From positions 26,687 through 90,686 of the forward strand of contig JAEWFA010000012.1 in assembly GCA_023389055.1 (NCBI GenBank): a stretch of 64,000 bases of DNA, given 5' to 3'. Within the stretch, counting starts at the first letter, position 1, and the number at the start of each line of letters is the position of its first letter. Below are positions 33,661 to 44,254 of the stretch, piece by piece. The position numbers were made by a program, and so were the translations under genes. The notes beneath the pieces were generated by a model. It saw nothing but the letters and a program-made list of their open reading frames with translations, did no database searches and was not told the origin of the DNA. This DNA is from Pseudomonadota bacterium. Its GTDB lineage: Bacteria; Pseudomonadota; Gammaproteobacteria; Burkholderiales; Burkholderiaceae_E.

Positions 33661-34770
33661 TCATGCCGCGGCGGCGCGTTCGCGCAGCGCCCTGCGTTCG
33701 CGCAGCGCCGCCGTGAGCGCCGGCAGGATCTTCAGCGCGTCGCCGACGATCGCGTAGGTGGCGAAGTCCATGATCGGCGCCTTCGGGTCGGTATTGATCG
33801 CGACAATGACGTCGGCGCCCTCGACGCCGACGCGATGCTGGATCGCGCCCGAGATGCCGGCGGCGATGTACAGCTTCGGGCGGATCGTCTTGCCGGTCTG
33901 CCCGATCTGGCGCTCGGGCGCGATCCATCCCGCCTGCGCAACCGGCCGCGAGCCGCCGTATTCGCCGCCCAGCGCCTGCGCGAGTTCCTCGACGAGGGCG
34001 AAGTTCTCCGGCTTGCCCAGGCCGCGGCCGCCGGCAACGACGACGTCGGCGTAGGCGAGCTGCGCCCTGTCGGCGTCGGCGTCGGGAATGTACGACAGGA
34101 TCTTGGTGACGACGTCGTCTTCGCTGAGCGCGACGCGCTCCTCGATCACCGTGCCGGTGCGCGCGTCGTCGCGCCGCGGCATCGCCATCACGCGCGGACG
34201 CACGGTGGCCATCTGCGGGCGGTACTCGAGCGTGTGGATCGTGCACAGCAGCGTGCCGCCGAAGGTCGGACGCGTCGCTGCGAGGCTGCGCGTCTCGTCG
34301 TCGATGCGCAGTTCGGTGCAGTCGGCGGTGAGCCCGGTGCCGAGCGTGGTGGCGACGGCGCCCGCGAGGTCGCGGCCAAGCGTCGTGGCGCCGAGCAGCA
34401 GGATCTCCGGGCGACGCAACTCGACCAGCGCAGTGAACGCCTTCGTGTAGGGATCGGTGCGGTAATGCGCCAGCACCGCGTGCCGCACGACGTGCACCTG
34501 GTCGGCGCCGTAGCGGATCGCATCGGCGGCAGCAGCGCCGGTGGCGTCGTCGTCGGGACCGAGCACGACGCCCGACAGCGGCACGCCGAGATGATCGGCG
34601 AGCTTGCGGCCTTCGCCGAGCAGCTCCCACGAGACGGGATGAACGCGCCCGCGTTCGAGTTCGATGTTGACCCAGACGCCCTTCCACGCACCGAGATCGA
34701 CGCCGCTCGCGCGTCTGGGTGCGGACACGGCCGCAGCGGGCTCGGTGGGGCGGGCTTCTTCGGCACTCAC
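33661..34770 (-). CDS. fixB: FixB, electron-transfer flavoprotein alpha-type subunit
   Basis: A 369-residue ETF-alpha relative, somewhat longer than EtfA because of an N-terminal Ala/Pro/Glu stretch. [21 protein letters not shown] near 255, [23 protein letters not shown] near 305 and the [21 protein letters not shown] stretch near 333 form the FAD site. The start is GTG 34770, overlapping the fixA stop as GTGA. It forms the FixAB heterodimer and carries the electron-transferring flavin. Confidence 0.93.
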   Translation of the reverse strand: MSAEEARPTEPAAAVSAPRRASGVDLGAWKGVWVNIELERGRVHPVSWELLGEGRKLADHLGVPLSGVVLGPDDDATGAAAADAIRYGADQVHVVRHAVLAHYRTDPYTKAFTALVELRRPEILLLGATTLGRDLAGAVATTLGTGLTADCTELRIDDETRSLAATRPTFGGTLLCTIHTLEYRPQMATVRPRVMAMPRRDDARTGTVIEERVALSEDDVVTKILSYIPDADADRAQLAYADVVVAGGRGLGKPENFALVEELAQALGGEYGGSRPVAQAGWIAPERQIGQTGKTIRPKLYIAAGISGAIQHRVGVEGADVIVAINTDPKAPIMDFATYAIVGDALKILPALTAALRERRALRERAAAA

Positions 34771-35603
34771 GGTGCGATCTCCTCTTCGAGCGACGGATGC
34801 TGCTCGAACATCCGCGCGAGCAGCGCGTCGACGACTTCGCGCGGCGTCTTTTCCGAGCCGTCGAAGCACTGCGCCTTCACGGCCCTGGCGGACGGCGCGA
34901 ACACCTTCTTCACTACCGTGGGCGATCCCTTCAGGCCGCAGCGTGCAAGCTCGACGATGCCCGCGGCCTTGTGGTCCCACTCGAGGACCGCGCAGCGCGC
35001 GGCGCGGAACATGTCGTCCATGCCGGCGAAGCGGATCGTGTTGGCGCCTTCCATCATCGTGACCAGGCACGGCAGCTTCGTCTGCAGCACCTGGACGCCG
35101 CCTTCGGCACGCCGATGCACGACGATCTCTCGCGCCTGCGGGTCGACGCGTTCGATCTTCGAGACGTAGGTGAGCTGCTGCAGCCCGAGGCGCCTCGCGA
35201 TCCCGGGCCCGACCTGCGCGGTGTCGCCGTCGATCGTCTGCTTGCCGCAGAACACCATGTCGACCGGTTGCTGCGCGCCGATCGTGCGGATTGCCGAGGC
35301 AAGCGCATAGGAGGTGGCCAGCGTGTCGGATCCGGCGAATACGCGATCGGTGATCAGCACCGCGTCGTCCGCGCCGAAGGACACGCACTTTCGAAGCGCG
35401 TCGACCGCCATCTTCGGACCCATGCTGAGAACCGTCACGCGCGCGCCGAAGCGGTCGCGGATACGCAGCGCCTCCTCCAGCGAGACCAGGTCGTACGGAT
35501 TGACGACCGCGGGAACGCCCTGGCGCATGATCGTGTTCGTCACGGGATGAACGCGGATCTGACTCGAATCGGGGACCTGCTTCACGCAGACGACGATGTG
35601 CAT
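34767..35603 (-). CDS. fixA: FixA, electron-transfer flavoprotein beta-type subunit
   Basis: A 278-residue ETF-beta relative. [14 protein letters not shown] opens it, and [21 protein letters not shown] near 35 and [22 protein letters not shown] near 122 are signatures of the FixA subgroup; [17 protein letters not shown] lies near the end. In bifurcating FixAB the beta subunit binds NADH and the bifurcating flavin. GGAGG lies nine bases before ATG 35603. An exact FNR box is 75 bases upstream. No nif genes are in the window, so the acceptor is open. Confidence 0.93.
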   Translation of the reverse strand: MHIVVCVKQVPDSSQIRVHPVTNTIMRQGVPAVVNPYDLVSLEEALRIRDRFGARVTVLSMGPKMAVDALRKCVSFGADDAVLITDRVFAGSDTLATSYALASAIRTIGAQQPVDMVFCGKQTIDGDTAQVGPGIARRLGLQQLTYVSKIERVDPQAREIVVHRRAEGGVQVLQTKLPCLVTMMEGANTIRFAGMDDMFRAARCAVLEWDHKAAGIVELARCGLKGSPTVVKKVFAPSARAVKAQCFDGSEKTPREVVDALLARMFEQHPSLEEEIAP

Positions 35604-35677
35604 CGCGATCGACCTCCGGTATTCCGGTACCGTTTTACCATTATTGCCGGCGGCGCGAAACGCGTGCGAGCGCTCCC

Positions 35678-35691
35678 TTGATGCACATCAA
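35678..35691 (-). promoter_or_regulatory. Exact FNR/ANR box upstream of fixABCX
   Basis: TTGAT-GCAC-ATCAA on the plus strand (TTGAT-GTGC-ATCAA on the minus strand) matches the FNR consensus TTGAT-N4-ATCAA at every defined base. It lies 75 bases before the fixA start and overlaps the last codons of the upstream adaptor gene. An AATAAT on the minus strand (35645-35640) may be the -10. Anaerobic or microaerobic control of fixABCX is the direct implication. Confidence 0.8.
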
Positions 35692-36923
35692 CGGATTTGC
35701 GGCGCAGGGGCGCGAGCCCGAGCTCCGCGCAGGCGAACTCGATCGCCGTCGCGCAGCCCGCGGCTCGGGTGCAGCAGCACCTGCTCGCCCGCCTGCAGGC
35801 CGCCGCTGATCTCCACCAGCAGCCCGCTGCGCCGGCCGGTCTCGACGCGCCGCAGCCGCGCGCGGCCGCCGTCGACAACGAAGACCGCCCAGCCGTCTGC
35901 GTCGCGGAACAGCGCCGCCGCAGGCGCCTGCAGGACGTCGTCGCCCTGCCACAGCACGAAGCGCGCCAGCACGCGGTAGCCGTCACCCAGCGCCCGGCGT
36001 TCGGCGGCGTCTCCGGAGAAATCGACCACGACCCAGACGCGCTGCTCCTCGACGCCGAGCGCGGATACCTTCGTGAAGGCCGAGGGCTCGACCAGGCGCA
36101 CGCTCGCGGCGAGCGTCTCGCCGCCCCCCCACCGATCCAGCTCGACCGTCATGCCCGGTTGCAGGCGCACCGCGTCCGGCGAAAGGACGTCGACGATGAC
36201 CTCCAGGCTGTCGGGGTCGCCGAGCGTGAGGATCGGCGCGCCCGGCTGCACGGGTCCCTCGCTCTGACGCGCGCGGGTGAGCACGGTGGCGGCCACGGGC
36301 GAATCGACGACGATCGGCTCGAGCGAAGGATTCGGGCCGCGCACGTCCAGCACGGCGCGAGCGACGTCGCGCTCGTGCCGTGCCACGTCGATCGCGAAAC
36401 GCGCCGATCGCAGCAGCGCATCGGCGCCGCGTGCGTCGGCGATGGCGCGATCGAGCGTGGCGGCCGGCACGTGTCCGCTTTGCGCCAGCGGCCGCAGCCG
36501 CTCGACTTCGCTGGCGGCGAGTTCCGAACGCGCCTGCGCGGCCAGCATCTGCGTTCGCGCCGACTGCAACGATGCATCGGCACGGGCGAGCAGCGCTCCC
36601 GCCCGAGCCTGCTCGCGCGGGTCCAGCGGCGCGGCGAAGGACGGAGCGATCGTGAACAGGCGATCGCCCCGCGCGACGCGATCGCCCGGCTCGAGCTGCA
36701 CGCGCGCGAGCTGGCCAGCGATGGGCGCCGAGATCTCGTACCGATCCTTCACCCGCGTGCGCCCTTCCTCCTCGAAACTCACGCGAAACGCCGCTCGCCG
36801 CACGTCGCTCGCATCGACGCTCGCGGGCGGCTCGCGGAACCCCAGCACCAGCCCGAGCACGAGCATTGCGGCGGTCGCGGCGAGCACGAGGTTTCGCCTG
36901 TTCATCCACGCGGGCGCCGGCAC
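35688..36923 (-). CDS. HlyD/RND-type periplasmic adaptor protein
   Basis: A 411-residue membrane-fusion protein. One N-terminal helix (about 10-27) anchors it. A lipoyl half-motif YEISAPIAGQLARVQLEPGDRV near 62, an alpha-helical hairpin rich in Ala/Arg (about 100-190), the second lipoyl half (VDSPVAATVLTRARQSEG near 208) and a beta-barrel follow. It links the adjacent ABC permease to the outer envelope. The GTG at 36923 is used; an ATG at 36905 would be six codons shorter. It lies 7 bases after the permease stop. Confidence 0.88.
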   Translation of the reverse strand: MPAPAWMNRRNLVLAATAAMLVLGLVLGFREPPASVDASDVRRAAFRVSFEEEGRTRVKDRYEISAPIAGQLARVQLEPGDRVARGDRLFTIAPSFAAPLDPREQARAGALLARADASLQSARTQMLAAQARSELAASEVERLRPLAQSGHVPAATLDRAIADARGADALLRSARFAIDVARHERDVARAVLDVRGPNPSLEPIVVDSPVAATVLTRARQSEGPVQPGAPILTLGDPDSLEVIVDVLSPDAVRLQPGMTVELDRWGGGETLAASVRLVEPSAFTKVSALGVEEQRVWVVVDFSGDAAERRALGDGYRVLARFVLWQGDDVLQAPAAALFRDADGWAVFVVDGGRARLRRVETGRRSGLLVEISGGLQAGEQVLLHPSRGLRDGDRVRLRGARARAPAPQIR

Positions 36924-36930
36924 CGGCGGT

Positions 36931-39294
36931 TCACTCCGAAGCTTCCAGGGCGTCGAGAAGGTCGAGCCGGCGCAGATTGTGCCCGACCAGCAGCGACGAA
37001 GTGAGCGACGCCGCGACGACCACCGCCGCCGCAGTGGCGTAGGCCGACGGCTCGATCACGACCGGCACGCGGAACAGATCGGTCTGCATTGCGCGCGTGA
37101 CGACCCAGGCGAAGCCCGTGCCGACGGCAAAGCCCAGCGGAATCGCCAGCAGCGCCAGCAGCGCCAGTTCGCCGAGCAGCACCCAGGCGACTTCGCCGAA
37201 ACCGAAGCCGAGCACGCGCAGCGTCGCGAGCTCCCGGCCGCGCTCGGCCAACGCGATGCGCGCGTTGTTGTACACGACGGCGAACGCGATCGACCCGGCG
37301 AGAACGATCGAGAAGAACGCGTAGACGAGCAGGGTTTCGCCCATCAGATCGTCGAAGGCCGCGATCGCCCGTTCACGGATCGTCACGTTCGCCACCCGCG
37401 GCATGCGATCCAGGCGACCGGTCACCGGCGCGACAGCGTCGGGGGCAACGGCGACCAACGCACCGCTGACGGTCGATCCTTCGTCGAGCAGACGGTTCAG
37501 CGTCTCGCGTGTGAGGTATGCACCGACGCCGACGTACTCGGTGACGAGGCCGGCGACCGGAATCTCGAAGCTCGAGCGCCGGCCCTCGAGCACCTCGACC
37601 TGCAGCCGGTCTCCGGCCTTCACGCCGAGCAGACGACCGAGATGACCGGTGAGCATGACGCCGCCGTCGACCAGGCGGATCGGCGCCAGCCGCTCGTCGA
37701 GCACGCGGAACAATTCGCCATCGGCCTCGTAGCCTTGCAGCGCCGTGCGGTACTCGCGGTGCCCGTTGCGCAGGATCGCCGGCGCTAGCCGGAAGCCTTC
37801 GACGCGACGCACGTCGGGCAGCGCCGCGAGTTCGTGCACGGCGCGCACGGAGCGCGCCTCGTCGAAGGAGACCGTGAGATCCTGCCGCTGCGCCGCCCGA
37901 AGCTGCGCGTCGATCATGAAGTTGACCGCCCCCTGCTGCAGGCCGCCGAGAACGAGCAGCGCCACGGCCAGCGCGATGCCGAGCGCCGAAAGCGTCGAGC
38001 GCCACGGCCGGCGCTCCAGGTTGCGAAGCACGATCCTCGTCGGCTGGCTGACGAAGCGCCCGATGCCCAGGCGCTCGACCAGCGTGCGCCGATAGCGCGC
38101 GGGCGAGGCCGGACGCATCGCCTCGGCCGGCTCGAGCCGGAACGCGGCGGCCACCGCCGACCATGCACCGAGCGCTGCGGCAACCAGCGCGATCGCGGTC
38201 GCGATCAGGGCAACGGCCGGCCGCACGCTCATCCGCAGGAACGGGAAGCGGAAGAACTCCTGGTAGATCGTCGCCAGCCCGTCGGCGAGCCATGCGCCGA
38301 CGAGCACCCCCGCGACCGAGCCGAGCACGACCACTGCGAGCACGAGCGACAGGTAGTGCAGCGCGATCGCGCCGTCGCCGTAGCCGAAGGCCTTCAGCAC
38401 CGCGATCTCGGCGCGCTGCGTGCGGATCACGCGCGCGGCGACGACGTTGAGCAGGAACGCCGCGACGCCCAGGAAGATCATCGGGACGAAGCGCGCCATC
38501 GCTTCGAGCTGCACCAGTTCCTGGTCGAGGTAGCGGTGCGAAATCTGCAATTCGCGATCGTGCGCGCGCAGTCCGCCGTAGGGCGCGAGCAGCAGATCGA
38601 AGGCGTCGCCGACTTTCGCGGACGAGGCGCCGGGCGACAGCGCGGCGACGACGCTGTCGAAGGCGCCCTGCATCCCGAAAGCGGCTGCGAGCGCCGTGCG
38701 GTTCATCCACAGCACCGCGTAGCGTGCGTGATCGGGAAAGAGATCGCCCGGGCGGATCTGGTAGACGTGCTCCGGCGACAGCCCCGTGCCGACGACGGTG
38801 AGCGCCTGCAGCCGCCCGTTGACGACCATCTCGATGCGTGCGCCGGGACGAAGCCGGTGAGCCTGGGCGAAGGCCTCGTTCACGACCACCTGGTCGTCGC
38901 TGGCCGGGTCGGGAAGCACCCCATCCTGGAGGAAAAGTCGATTGAGCAGCGGCTGCGCGCCGTCCGGAATCGACACCGCGAGCCCTGCCACCGGATCGGC
39001 GTAGTCCGGCACCTGCAACCTGATCGGCGCAAGCACGCGAGTCTCGAGAACCGCCACGCCGTCGACCTCGCGCAGGCGCTCGGCCAGCGACTCGGGCGCA
39101 CGCTTGAGGTCGGCGAAGACGTCGGCGAAGCGCTGGTCGGCATAGAAGTCGCGCTGCGTGCGCCGCAGCGAATCGACGGCGGCGAGCGACATCACGAACA
39201 TCGCGACACCGCCGGCGACGACGAGCGCGATCGCAAGCCCCTGCCCGCGCAGCGCGCGCAGATTGCGCAGCAGCTTGCGGTTCAGCGCCCGCAT
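36931..39294 (-). CDS. FtsX/MacB-family ABC transporter permease (two-domain)
   Basis: A 787-residue permease with the double FtsX arrangement: helix near 20, large periplasmic domain, three helices (about 270-390), helix near 435, second periplasmic domain and three C-terminal helices (about 660-780). [20 protein letters not shown] and [27 protein letters not shown] are the paired cytoplasmic coupling regions. With the ATPase (zero spacing upstream) and the adaptor downstream it forms a tripartite-like export or lipid-handling system. Its cargo is unknown. Confidence 0.9.
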   Translation of the reverse strand: MRALNRKLLRNLRALRGQGLAIALVVAGGVAMFVMSLAAVDSLRRTQRDFYADQRFADVFADLKRAPESLAERLREVDGVAVLETRVLAPIRLQVPDYADPVAGLAVSIPDGAQPLLNRLFLQDGVLPDPASDDQVVVNEAFAQAHRLRPGARIEMVVNGRLQALTVVGTGLSPEHVYQIRPGDLFPDHARYAVLWMNRTALAAAFGMQGAFDSVVAALSPGASSAKVGDAFDLLLAPYGGLRAHDRELQISHRYLDQELVQLEAMARFVPMIFLGVAAFLLNVVAARVIRTQRAEIAVLKAFGYGDGAIALHYLSLVLAVVVLGSVAGVLVGAWLADGLATIYQEFFRFPFLRMSVRPAVALIATAIALVAAALGAWSAVAAAFRLEPAEAMRPASPARYRRTLVERLGIGRFVSQPTRIVLRNLERRPWRSTLSALGIALAVALLVLGGLQQGAVNFMIDAQLRAAQRQDLTVSFDEARSVRAVHELAALPDVRRVEGFRLAPAILRNGHREYRTALQGYEADGELFRVLDERLAPIRLVDGGVMLTGHLGRLLGVKAGDRLQVEVLEGRRSSFEIPVAGLVTEYVGVGAYLTRETLNRLLDEGSTVSGALVAVAPDAVAPVTGRLDRMPRVANVTIRERAIAAFDDLMGETLLVYAFFSIVLAGSIAFAVVYNNARIALAERGRELATLRVLGFGFGEVAWVLLGELALLALLAIPLGFAVGTGFAWVVTRAMQTDLFRVPVVIEPSAYATAAAVVVAASLTSSLLVGHNLRRLDLLDALEASE

Positions 39295-40014
<720 letters not shown>

Positions 40015-40073
40015 CGGGGGTGCGGTCGGATTCGCGCGAGGATATGCGCAAACCGCGTGTCCGGAGGAATCGC

Positions 40074-40844
40074 TTGCCCCCGACTCACCAGGTCCTGCGA
40101 CGCGTGTCGGCAGCCGCCTGCACCGGATTGCTGCTGGCGGCCTTGCTGCCTGCTCCGGCCCTGGCGCGCCGGCTCCCCGGCGAGCAGGTCGCCGCGCACC
40201 TCGTCGCCGTCGCGCTGCGCGAATGGCACGACTGGGGCCGCACCTGCGTCGACGCCACCGACGGCGCCGCTCGGCTCGAGCGAGCAGGCGCCGACGAGCT
40301 CGACACAGCGCCGTTCGACGCGCAGGCGCGCGTGCTGCGCTACTGGTCGTTGGGCACGGGCGATGCGAGCCGGCCCGGCGAGCCCCCGCGCGCGAACGCC
40401 CCGTGGTCGGCCGCGTTCATCTCGTTCCTGATGCAGCAGGTCGGCGTGGTCGCGCCATCGTTCGTCGGCAACGCCGCGCATTCGCGCTACCTGCGGGCCC
40501 TGCTCGCGCGCGAGCGCGAAGCGCGCGACGAGGCGCAGTTCGAGCTGCTGCGCGCCGACCAGGCACCTGCGAAACCAGGCGACCTGCTGTGCGGCCCGCG
40601 GAACATCTCGCGCCTTCGCGATCGCATCACGTTGCTGCGCATGGAATCGGTCGACGACCTCGATCACCTGACGTCGGCACACTGCGATCTCGTCGTCGCC
40701 GTCGACGGCCCCCGGCGCATCGCGCGCGTCGTCGGCGGCAACGTCTTCGACAGCGTCGCCATGACGAAGCTGCCGCTCACCATCGACGGCAGGCTGATCC
40801 GCACGCTCGCGCGCCCCTGGTTTCTCGTCGCGAGGGCGCGTTGA
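40074..40844 (+). CDS. DUF2272-domain exported protein
   Basis: A 256-residue protein. From the TTG at 40074 it begins with a clean signal peptide (basic start, core [12 protein letters not shown], cleavage near APALA-RR) and the TTG has GGAGG six bases upstream. An ATG at 40044 or GTG at 40020 would lengthen the N-terminus without a good ribosome site. The DUF2272 domain shows [14 protein letters not shown] near 113, [11 protein letters not shown] near 136, PGDLLCGPR near 171 and HCDLVVAV near 204, resembling a papain-like (NlpC/P60-related) fold with Cys and His. The function is unknown. Confidence 0.82.
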   Translation: MPPTHQVLRRVSAAACTGLLLAALLPAPALARRLPGEQVAAHLVAVALREWHDWGRTCVDATDGAARLERAGADELDTAPFDAQARVLRYWSLGTGDASRPGEPPRANAPWSAAFISFLMQQVGVVAPSFVGNAAHSRYLRALLAREREARDEAQFELLRADQAPAKPGDLLCGPRNISRLRDRITLLRMESVDDLDHLTSAHCDLVVAVDGPRRIARVVGGNVFDSVAMTKLPLTIDGRLIRTLARPWFLVARAR

Positions 40845-40940
40845 AGTGTCCGGCAGGCTACCGTTCGTCGGTGGATACCCGCATTCCCATCATCGCCGTG
40901 TCCTCCCGACGCAACGCCGTATCGTTACACAGGAGTGCGT

Positions 40941-40956
40941 AGGCATTACGATTGCT
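40941..40956 (+). promoter_or_regulatory. Sigma-54 (-24/-12) promoter of prkA
   Basis: AGGCAT-TACGA-TTGCT matches the sigma-54 consensus TGGCAC-N5-TTGCW with the invariant GG (40942-40943) and GC (40954-40955) at the required ten-base spacing. It lies 78 bases before the prkA start, giving a leader of about 65 bases. In E. coli the homologous yeaGH genes are known to depend on sigma-54 and NtrC. I saw no clear activator palindrome upstream. Confidence 0.7.
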
Positions 40957-41033
40957 GTCAAGCCGACGCATGCGGCGATTCCGCGTCACGCATCAAGCGG
41001 AATCGATAGAGCAGAAGTTCATAAGGAGGAACC

Positions 41034-42956
41034 ATGAACCTGTTCGATGCGTATCGAGAGACGTACGCGAAGGCGCGCGACGAGGAGATGTCGCTCCTCG
41101 AATATCTCGAGCTTTGCCGCGACGATCCTCTCGCATACGCCAGCGCAGCCGAGCGGATGCTCGCCGCGATCGGCGACCCCGAAGTCGTCGATACGCGCAA
41201 CGATCCGCGACTCTCGAGGCTGTTTTCGAACCGGATCATCCGTCGCTATCCGGCGTTCGCCGAGTTCTACGGGATGGACGACGCGATCGCGCAGATCGTC
41301 GCGTTCTTCCGCCACGCCGCGCAGGGGCTCGAAGAGCGCAAGCAGGTCCTGTATCTGCTCGGCCCGGTGGGCGGCGGGAAGTCGTCGATCGCCGAGCGCC
41401 TGAAGTCGCTGATGGAGAAGTACCCCATCTACGCGCTCAAGGGCTCGCCCGTCAACGAGTCGCCGCTCGGGTTGTTCCGCCCCGACCGCGAAGGGCCGAT
41501 GCTCGAAGCCGAGTACGGCATCCCGCGCCGCTACCTGAACGGCGTCATGAGCCCGTGGGCCGTGAAGCGGCTCGGCGAGTTCGACGGCGACATCTCGAAG
41601 TTCCGCGTCGTTCGCGTGCAGCCCTCCGTACTCAAGCAGGTCGCGATCTCGAAGACCGAACCCGGCGACGAGAACAACCAGGACATCTCGTCGCTGGTGG
41701 GCAAGGTAGACATCCGCAAGCTCGAGTCGCTGTCGCAGGACGACCCCGACGCCTACAGCTACTCCGGCGGCCTGTGCCTGGCCAACCAGGGCCTGCTCGA
41801 GTTCGTCGAGATGTTCAAGGCGCCGATCAAGATGCTGCACCCGCTGCTCACGGCCACGCAGGAGGGCAACTTCAAGGGCACCGAAGGACTGTCGGCGATC
41901 CCGTTCCAGGGAATGATCCTGGCGCACTCCAACGAGAGCGAGTGGCAGGCGTTCCGCAACAACCGCAACAACGAAGCCTTCCTCGATCGAATCTACGTCG
42001 TCAAGGTGCCGTACTGCCTGCAGTTCTCCGAGGAGGTGAAGATCTACAAGAAGCTGCTGTCGGGCAGTTCGCTGTCCGCCGCCCCGTGCGCGCCGGGAAC
42101 GCTGGAGATGATGGCGCAATTCGCCGTCCTCACGCGGCTGAAGGAGCCGGAGAACTCGAGCATCTACGCGAAGCTGCGCGTCTACGACGGCGAGAACCTG
42201 AAGGACGTGGAGCCCAACGCGAAGTCGGTGCAGGAGTACCGCGACTACGCCGGAATAGACGAAGGCATGAGCGGGCTGTCGACGCGCTTCGCGTACAAGG
42301 TGCTGTCGGCGGTGTTCAACCACGACCAGACCGAGATCGCGGCGAACCCGGTGCACCTGATGTACGTGCTCGAGCAGCGGTTGCTGCGCGAGGGACTGCC
42401 GGAGGAAACGCAGCGCCGCTGGCTCGACTTCACGAAGAGCTGGCTCGCGCCGCGCTATGCGGAGTTCATCGGCAAGGAGATCCAGACGGCGTACCTCGAG
42501 TCGTACTCGGAGTACGGGCAGAACATCTTCGATCGCTACGTCACCTTCGCCGACTACTGGATACAGGACGAGGACTACCGCGATCCGGAGACGAACGAGA
42601 GCTTCGACCGCTCGCAGCTGAACGCCGAGCTCGAGAAGATCGAGAAGCCGGCGGGCATCGCCAACCCGAAGGATTTCCGCAACGAGATCGTCAACTTCGT
42701 GCTGCGCGCGCGCGCGCAGCACGGCGGCGAGAACCCGGCCTGGACCAGCTATGAGAAGCTGCGCGAGGTGATCGAGAAGAAGATGTTCTCGAACACCGAG
42801 GAGCTGCTGCCGGTGATCTCGTTCAACGCGAAGGCCTCGGCCGAAGACCGGCGCAAGCACGAAAGCTTCGTCGCCCGCATGGTCGAGAAGGGCTACACCG
42901 AGAAGCAGGTGCGGCTGCTGTGCGAGTGGTATCTGCGCGTGCGCAAGTCACAGTAG
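41034..42956 (+). CDS. prkA: PrkA-type serine protein kinase (YeaG)
   Basis: A 640-residue protein with an AAA-like N-terminal domain (Walker A LLGPVGGGKSSIAE, about 109-122) and a C-terminal kinase-like domain. LKGSPVNESPLGLFRP near 139, YIYNGVMSPWAVKRLGEF-type text near 168 and EDISSLVGKVDIRKLE near 222 are conserved in PrkA/YeaG. It is a full-length family member. AAGGAGG precedes the ATG by five bases. It heads prkA-yeaH-spoVR, a set linked to nitrogen starvation and stationary phase in enterobacteria. Confidence 0.95.
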   Translation: MNLFDAYRETYAKARDEEMSLLEYLELCRDDPLAYASAAERMLAAIGDPEVVDTRNDPRLSRLFSNRIIRRYPAFAEFYGMDDAIAQIVAFFRHAAQGLEERKQVLYLLGPVGGGKSSIAERLKSLMEKYPIYALKGSPVNESPLGLFRPDREGPMLEAEYGIPRRYLNGVMSPWAVKRLGEFDGDISKFRVVRVQPSVLKQVAISKTEPGDENNQDISSLVGKVDIRKLESLSQDDPDAYSYSGGLCLANQGLLEFVEMFKAPIKMLHPLLTATQEGNFKGTEGLSAIPFQGMILAHSNESEWQAFRNNRNNEAFLDRIYVVKVPYCLQFSEEVKIYKKLLSGSSLSAAPCAPGTLEMMAQFAVLTRLKEPENSSIYAKLRVYDGENLKDVEPNAKSVQEYRDYAGIDEGMSGLSTRFAYKVLSAVFNHDQTEIAANPVHLMYVLEQRLLREGLPEETQRRWLDFTKSWLAPRYAEFIGKEIQTAYLESYSEYGQNIFDRYVTFADYWIQDEDYRDPETNESFDRSQLNAELEKIEKPAGIANPKDFRNEIVNFVLRARAQHGGENPAWTSYEKLREVIEKKMFSNTEELLPVISFNAKASAEDRRKHESFVARMVEKGYTEKQVRLLCEWYLRVRKSQ

Positions 42957-42976
42957 TAGCAGGGAGGAAGGCTGCG

Positions 42977-44248
42977 ATGTCCGTCGTCATCGATCGCCGC
43001 CCCAACGACCGGTCCGGCAGCGCGGTGAACCGCGAGCGGTTCATGCGCCGCTACAAGGCGCAGATCCGCCGCGCCGTCACCGACATGGTCGCCGGCCGCT
43101 CCATCCGCGACCTCGATCGCGGGGGGAAGGTCTCGATACCGGTGCGCGACGTCTCCGAGCCCGCGTTCCGTCACGGCACGGGCGGCGACTACGAACACGT
43201 GCTGCCGGGCAACCGCCATTTCCAGGCCGGCGACAGGCTGCCGCGCCCCGAGGGGGGCGACGGCGACGGCGGCTCGGGCAGCGAGGGCGGCAGCGGCGAA
43301 GCCACCGACGCGTTCGCGTTCACGCTGTCGCGCGAAGAGTTCATGCAGATCTTCTTCGACGATCTCGAGTTGCCGCGGATGGTGCGGACCACTTTCGGCG
43401 AGATCCGCGAGCAGTGCCTCACGCGCGCCGGCTACACGACGAACGGCTCGCCCACGAACCTGTCCGTCAACCGGTCGTTGCGCAACGCGATCGGGCGACG
43501 AATCGCGTTGCGCGGCGGGCCGCGTCGCGCGCTCGCCGACGTCCAGCTGCTGCTCGATTCTTCGCCGTCCGACGCCCCCGAGCGTGCGCAGTGGATGGAA
43601 GAAGCGGCGCGCCTGCAGCGGCGTATTTCTTCGATTCCGTTCCTCGACGAGATCGACCTGCGCTACCGCTATCGCACGCTCACGCCCAAGCCGGTGAGCC
43701 AGGCGGTGATGTTCTGCCTGATGGACGTCTCCGCCTCGATGGACGAACGCAAGAAGGACCTCGCCAAGCGCTTCTTCGCGCTGCTGCACCTGTTCCTGTC
43801 GCGCAAGTACGAGCGCCTGGAGATCGTCTTCATTCGCCATACCGACGACGCGGAGGAAGTCGACGAACAGCGCTTCTTCCACGACCGCAAGACCGGCGGC
43901 ACGGTCGTGCTGTCGGCACTCGCGTTGATGCACCGGATCATCGAGGAGCGTTTCCCGCTCGACGCCTGGAACATCTACGGCGCCCAGGCGTCCGACGGCG
44001 ACGCCTTCGGCGCCGACCCGGAGAAGAGCCGCGGCTTTCTCGAGTCGACGCTGCTGCCCTTCGTTCGCCACTACGCCTACATCGAGGTCTGCGAGGCGGG
44101 TTCGCGCGTCTCGACGCTGTCGGCGGCATACCGGCGCATTCCGACCGACTCCTTCGCGATGCGCGAGGTCCACGAGAGCCGCGACATCTGGCCGGTGTTC
44201 CGCGGCCTGTTCGGAAAACAGCAGGCCGCCGCGGCCACGGCGGGCTGA
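42977..44248 (+). CDS. yeaH: YeaH/YhbH family protein (DUF444)
   Basis: A 423-residue VWA-containing protein. VIDRRPNDRSGSAVNRERFMRRYK opens it, a Gly/Asp-rich low-complexity linker lies near 92-108, and the VWA metal site CLMDVSASMDE (Asp250, Ser252, Ser254) follows. FIRHTDDAEEVDEQRFF near 285 is strongly conserved. It is the partner of PrkA in nearly all genomes carrying either gene. The exact biochemical role is unknown. Confidence 0.95.
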   Translation: MSVVIDRRPNDRSGSAVNRERFMRRYKAQIRRAVTDMVAGRSIRDLDRGGKVSIPVRDVSEPAFRHGTGGDYEHVLPGNRHFQAGDRLPRPEGGDGDGGSGSEGGSGEATDAFAFTLSREEFMQIFFDDLELPRMVRTTFGEIREQCLTRAGYTTNGSPTNLSVNRSLRNAIGRRIALRGGPRRALADVQLLLDSSPSDAPERAQWMEEAARLQRRISSIPFLDEIDLRYRYRTLTPKPVSQAVMFCLMDVSASMDERKKDLAKRFFALLHLFLSRKYERLEIVFIRHTDDAEEVDEQRFFHDRKTGGTVVLSALALMHRIIEERFPLDAWNIYGAQASDGDAFGADPEKSRGFLESTLLPFVRHYAYIEVCEAGSRVSTLSAAYRRIPTDSFAMREVHESRDIWPVFRGLFGKQQAAAATAG

Positions 44249-44254
44249 GGCGAC

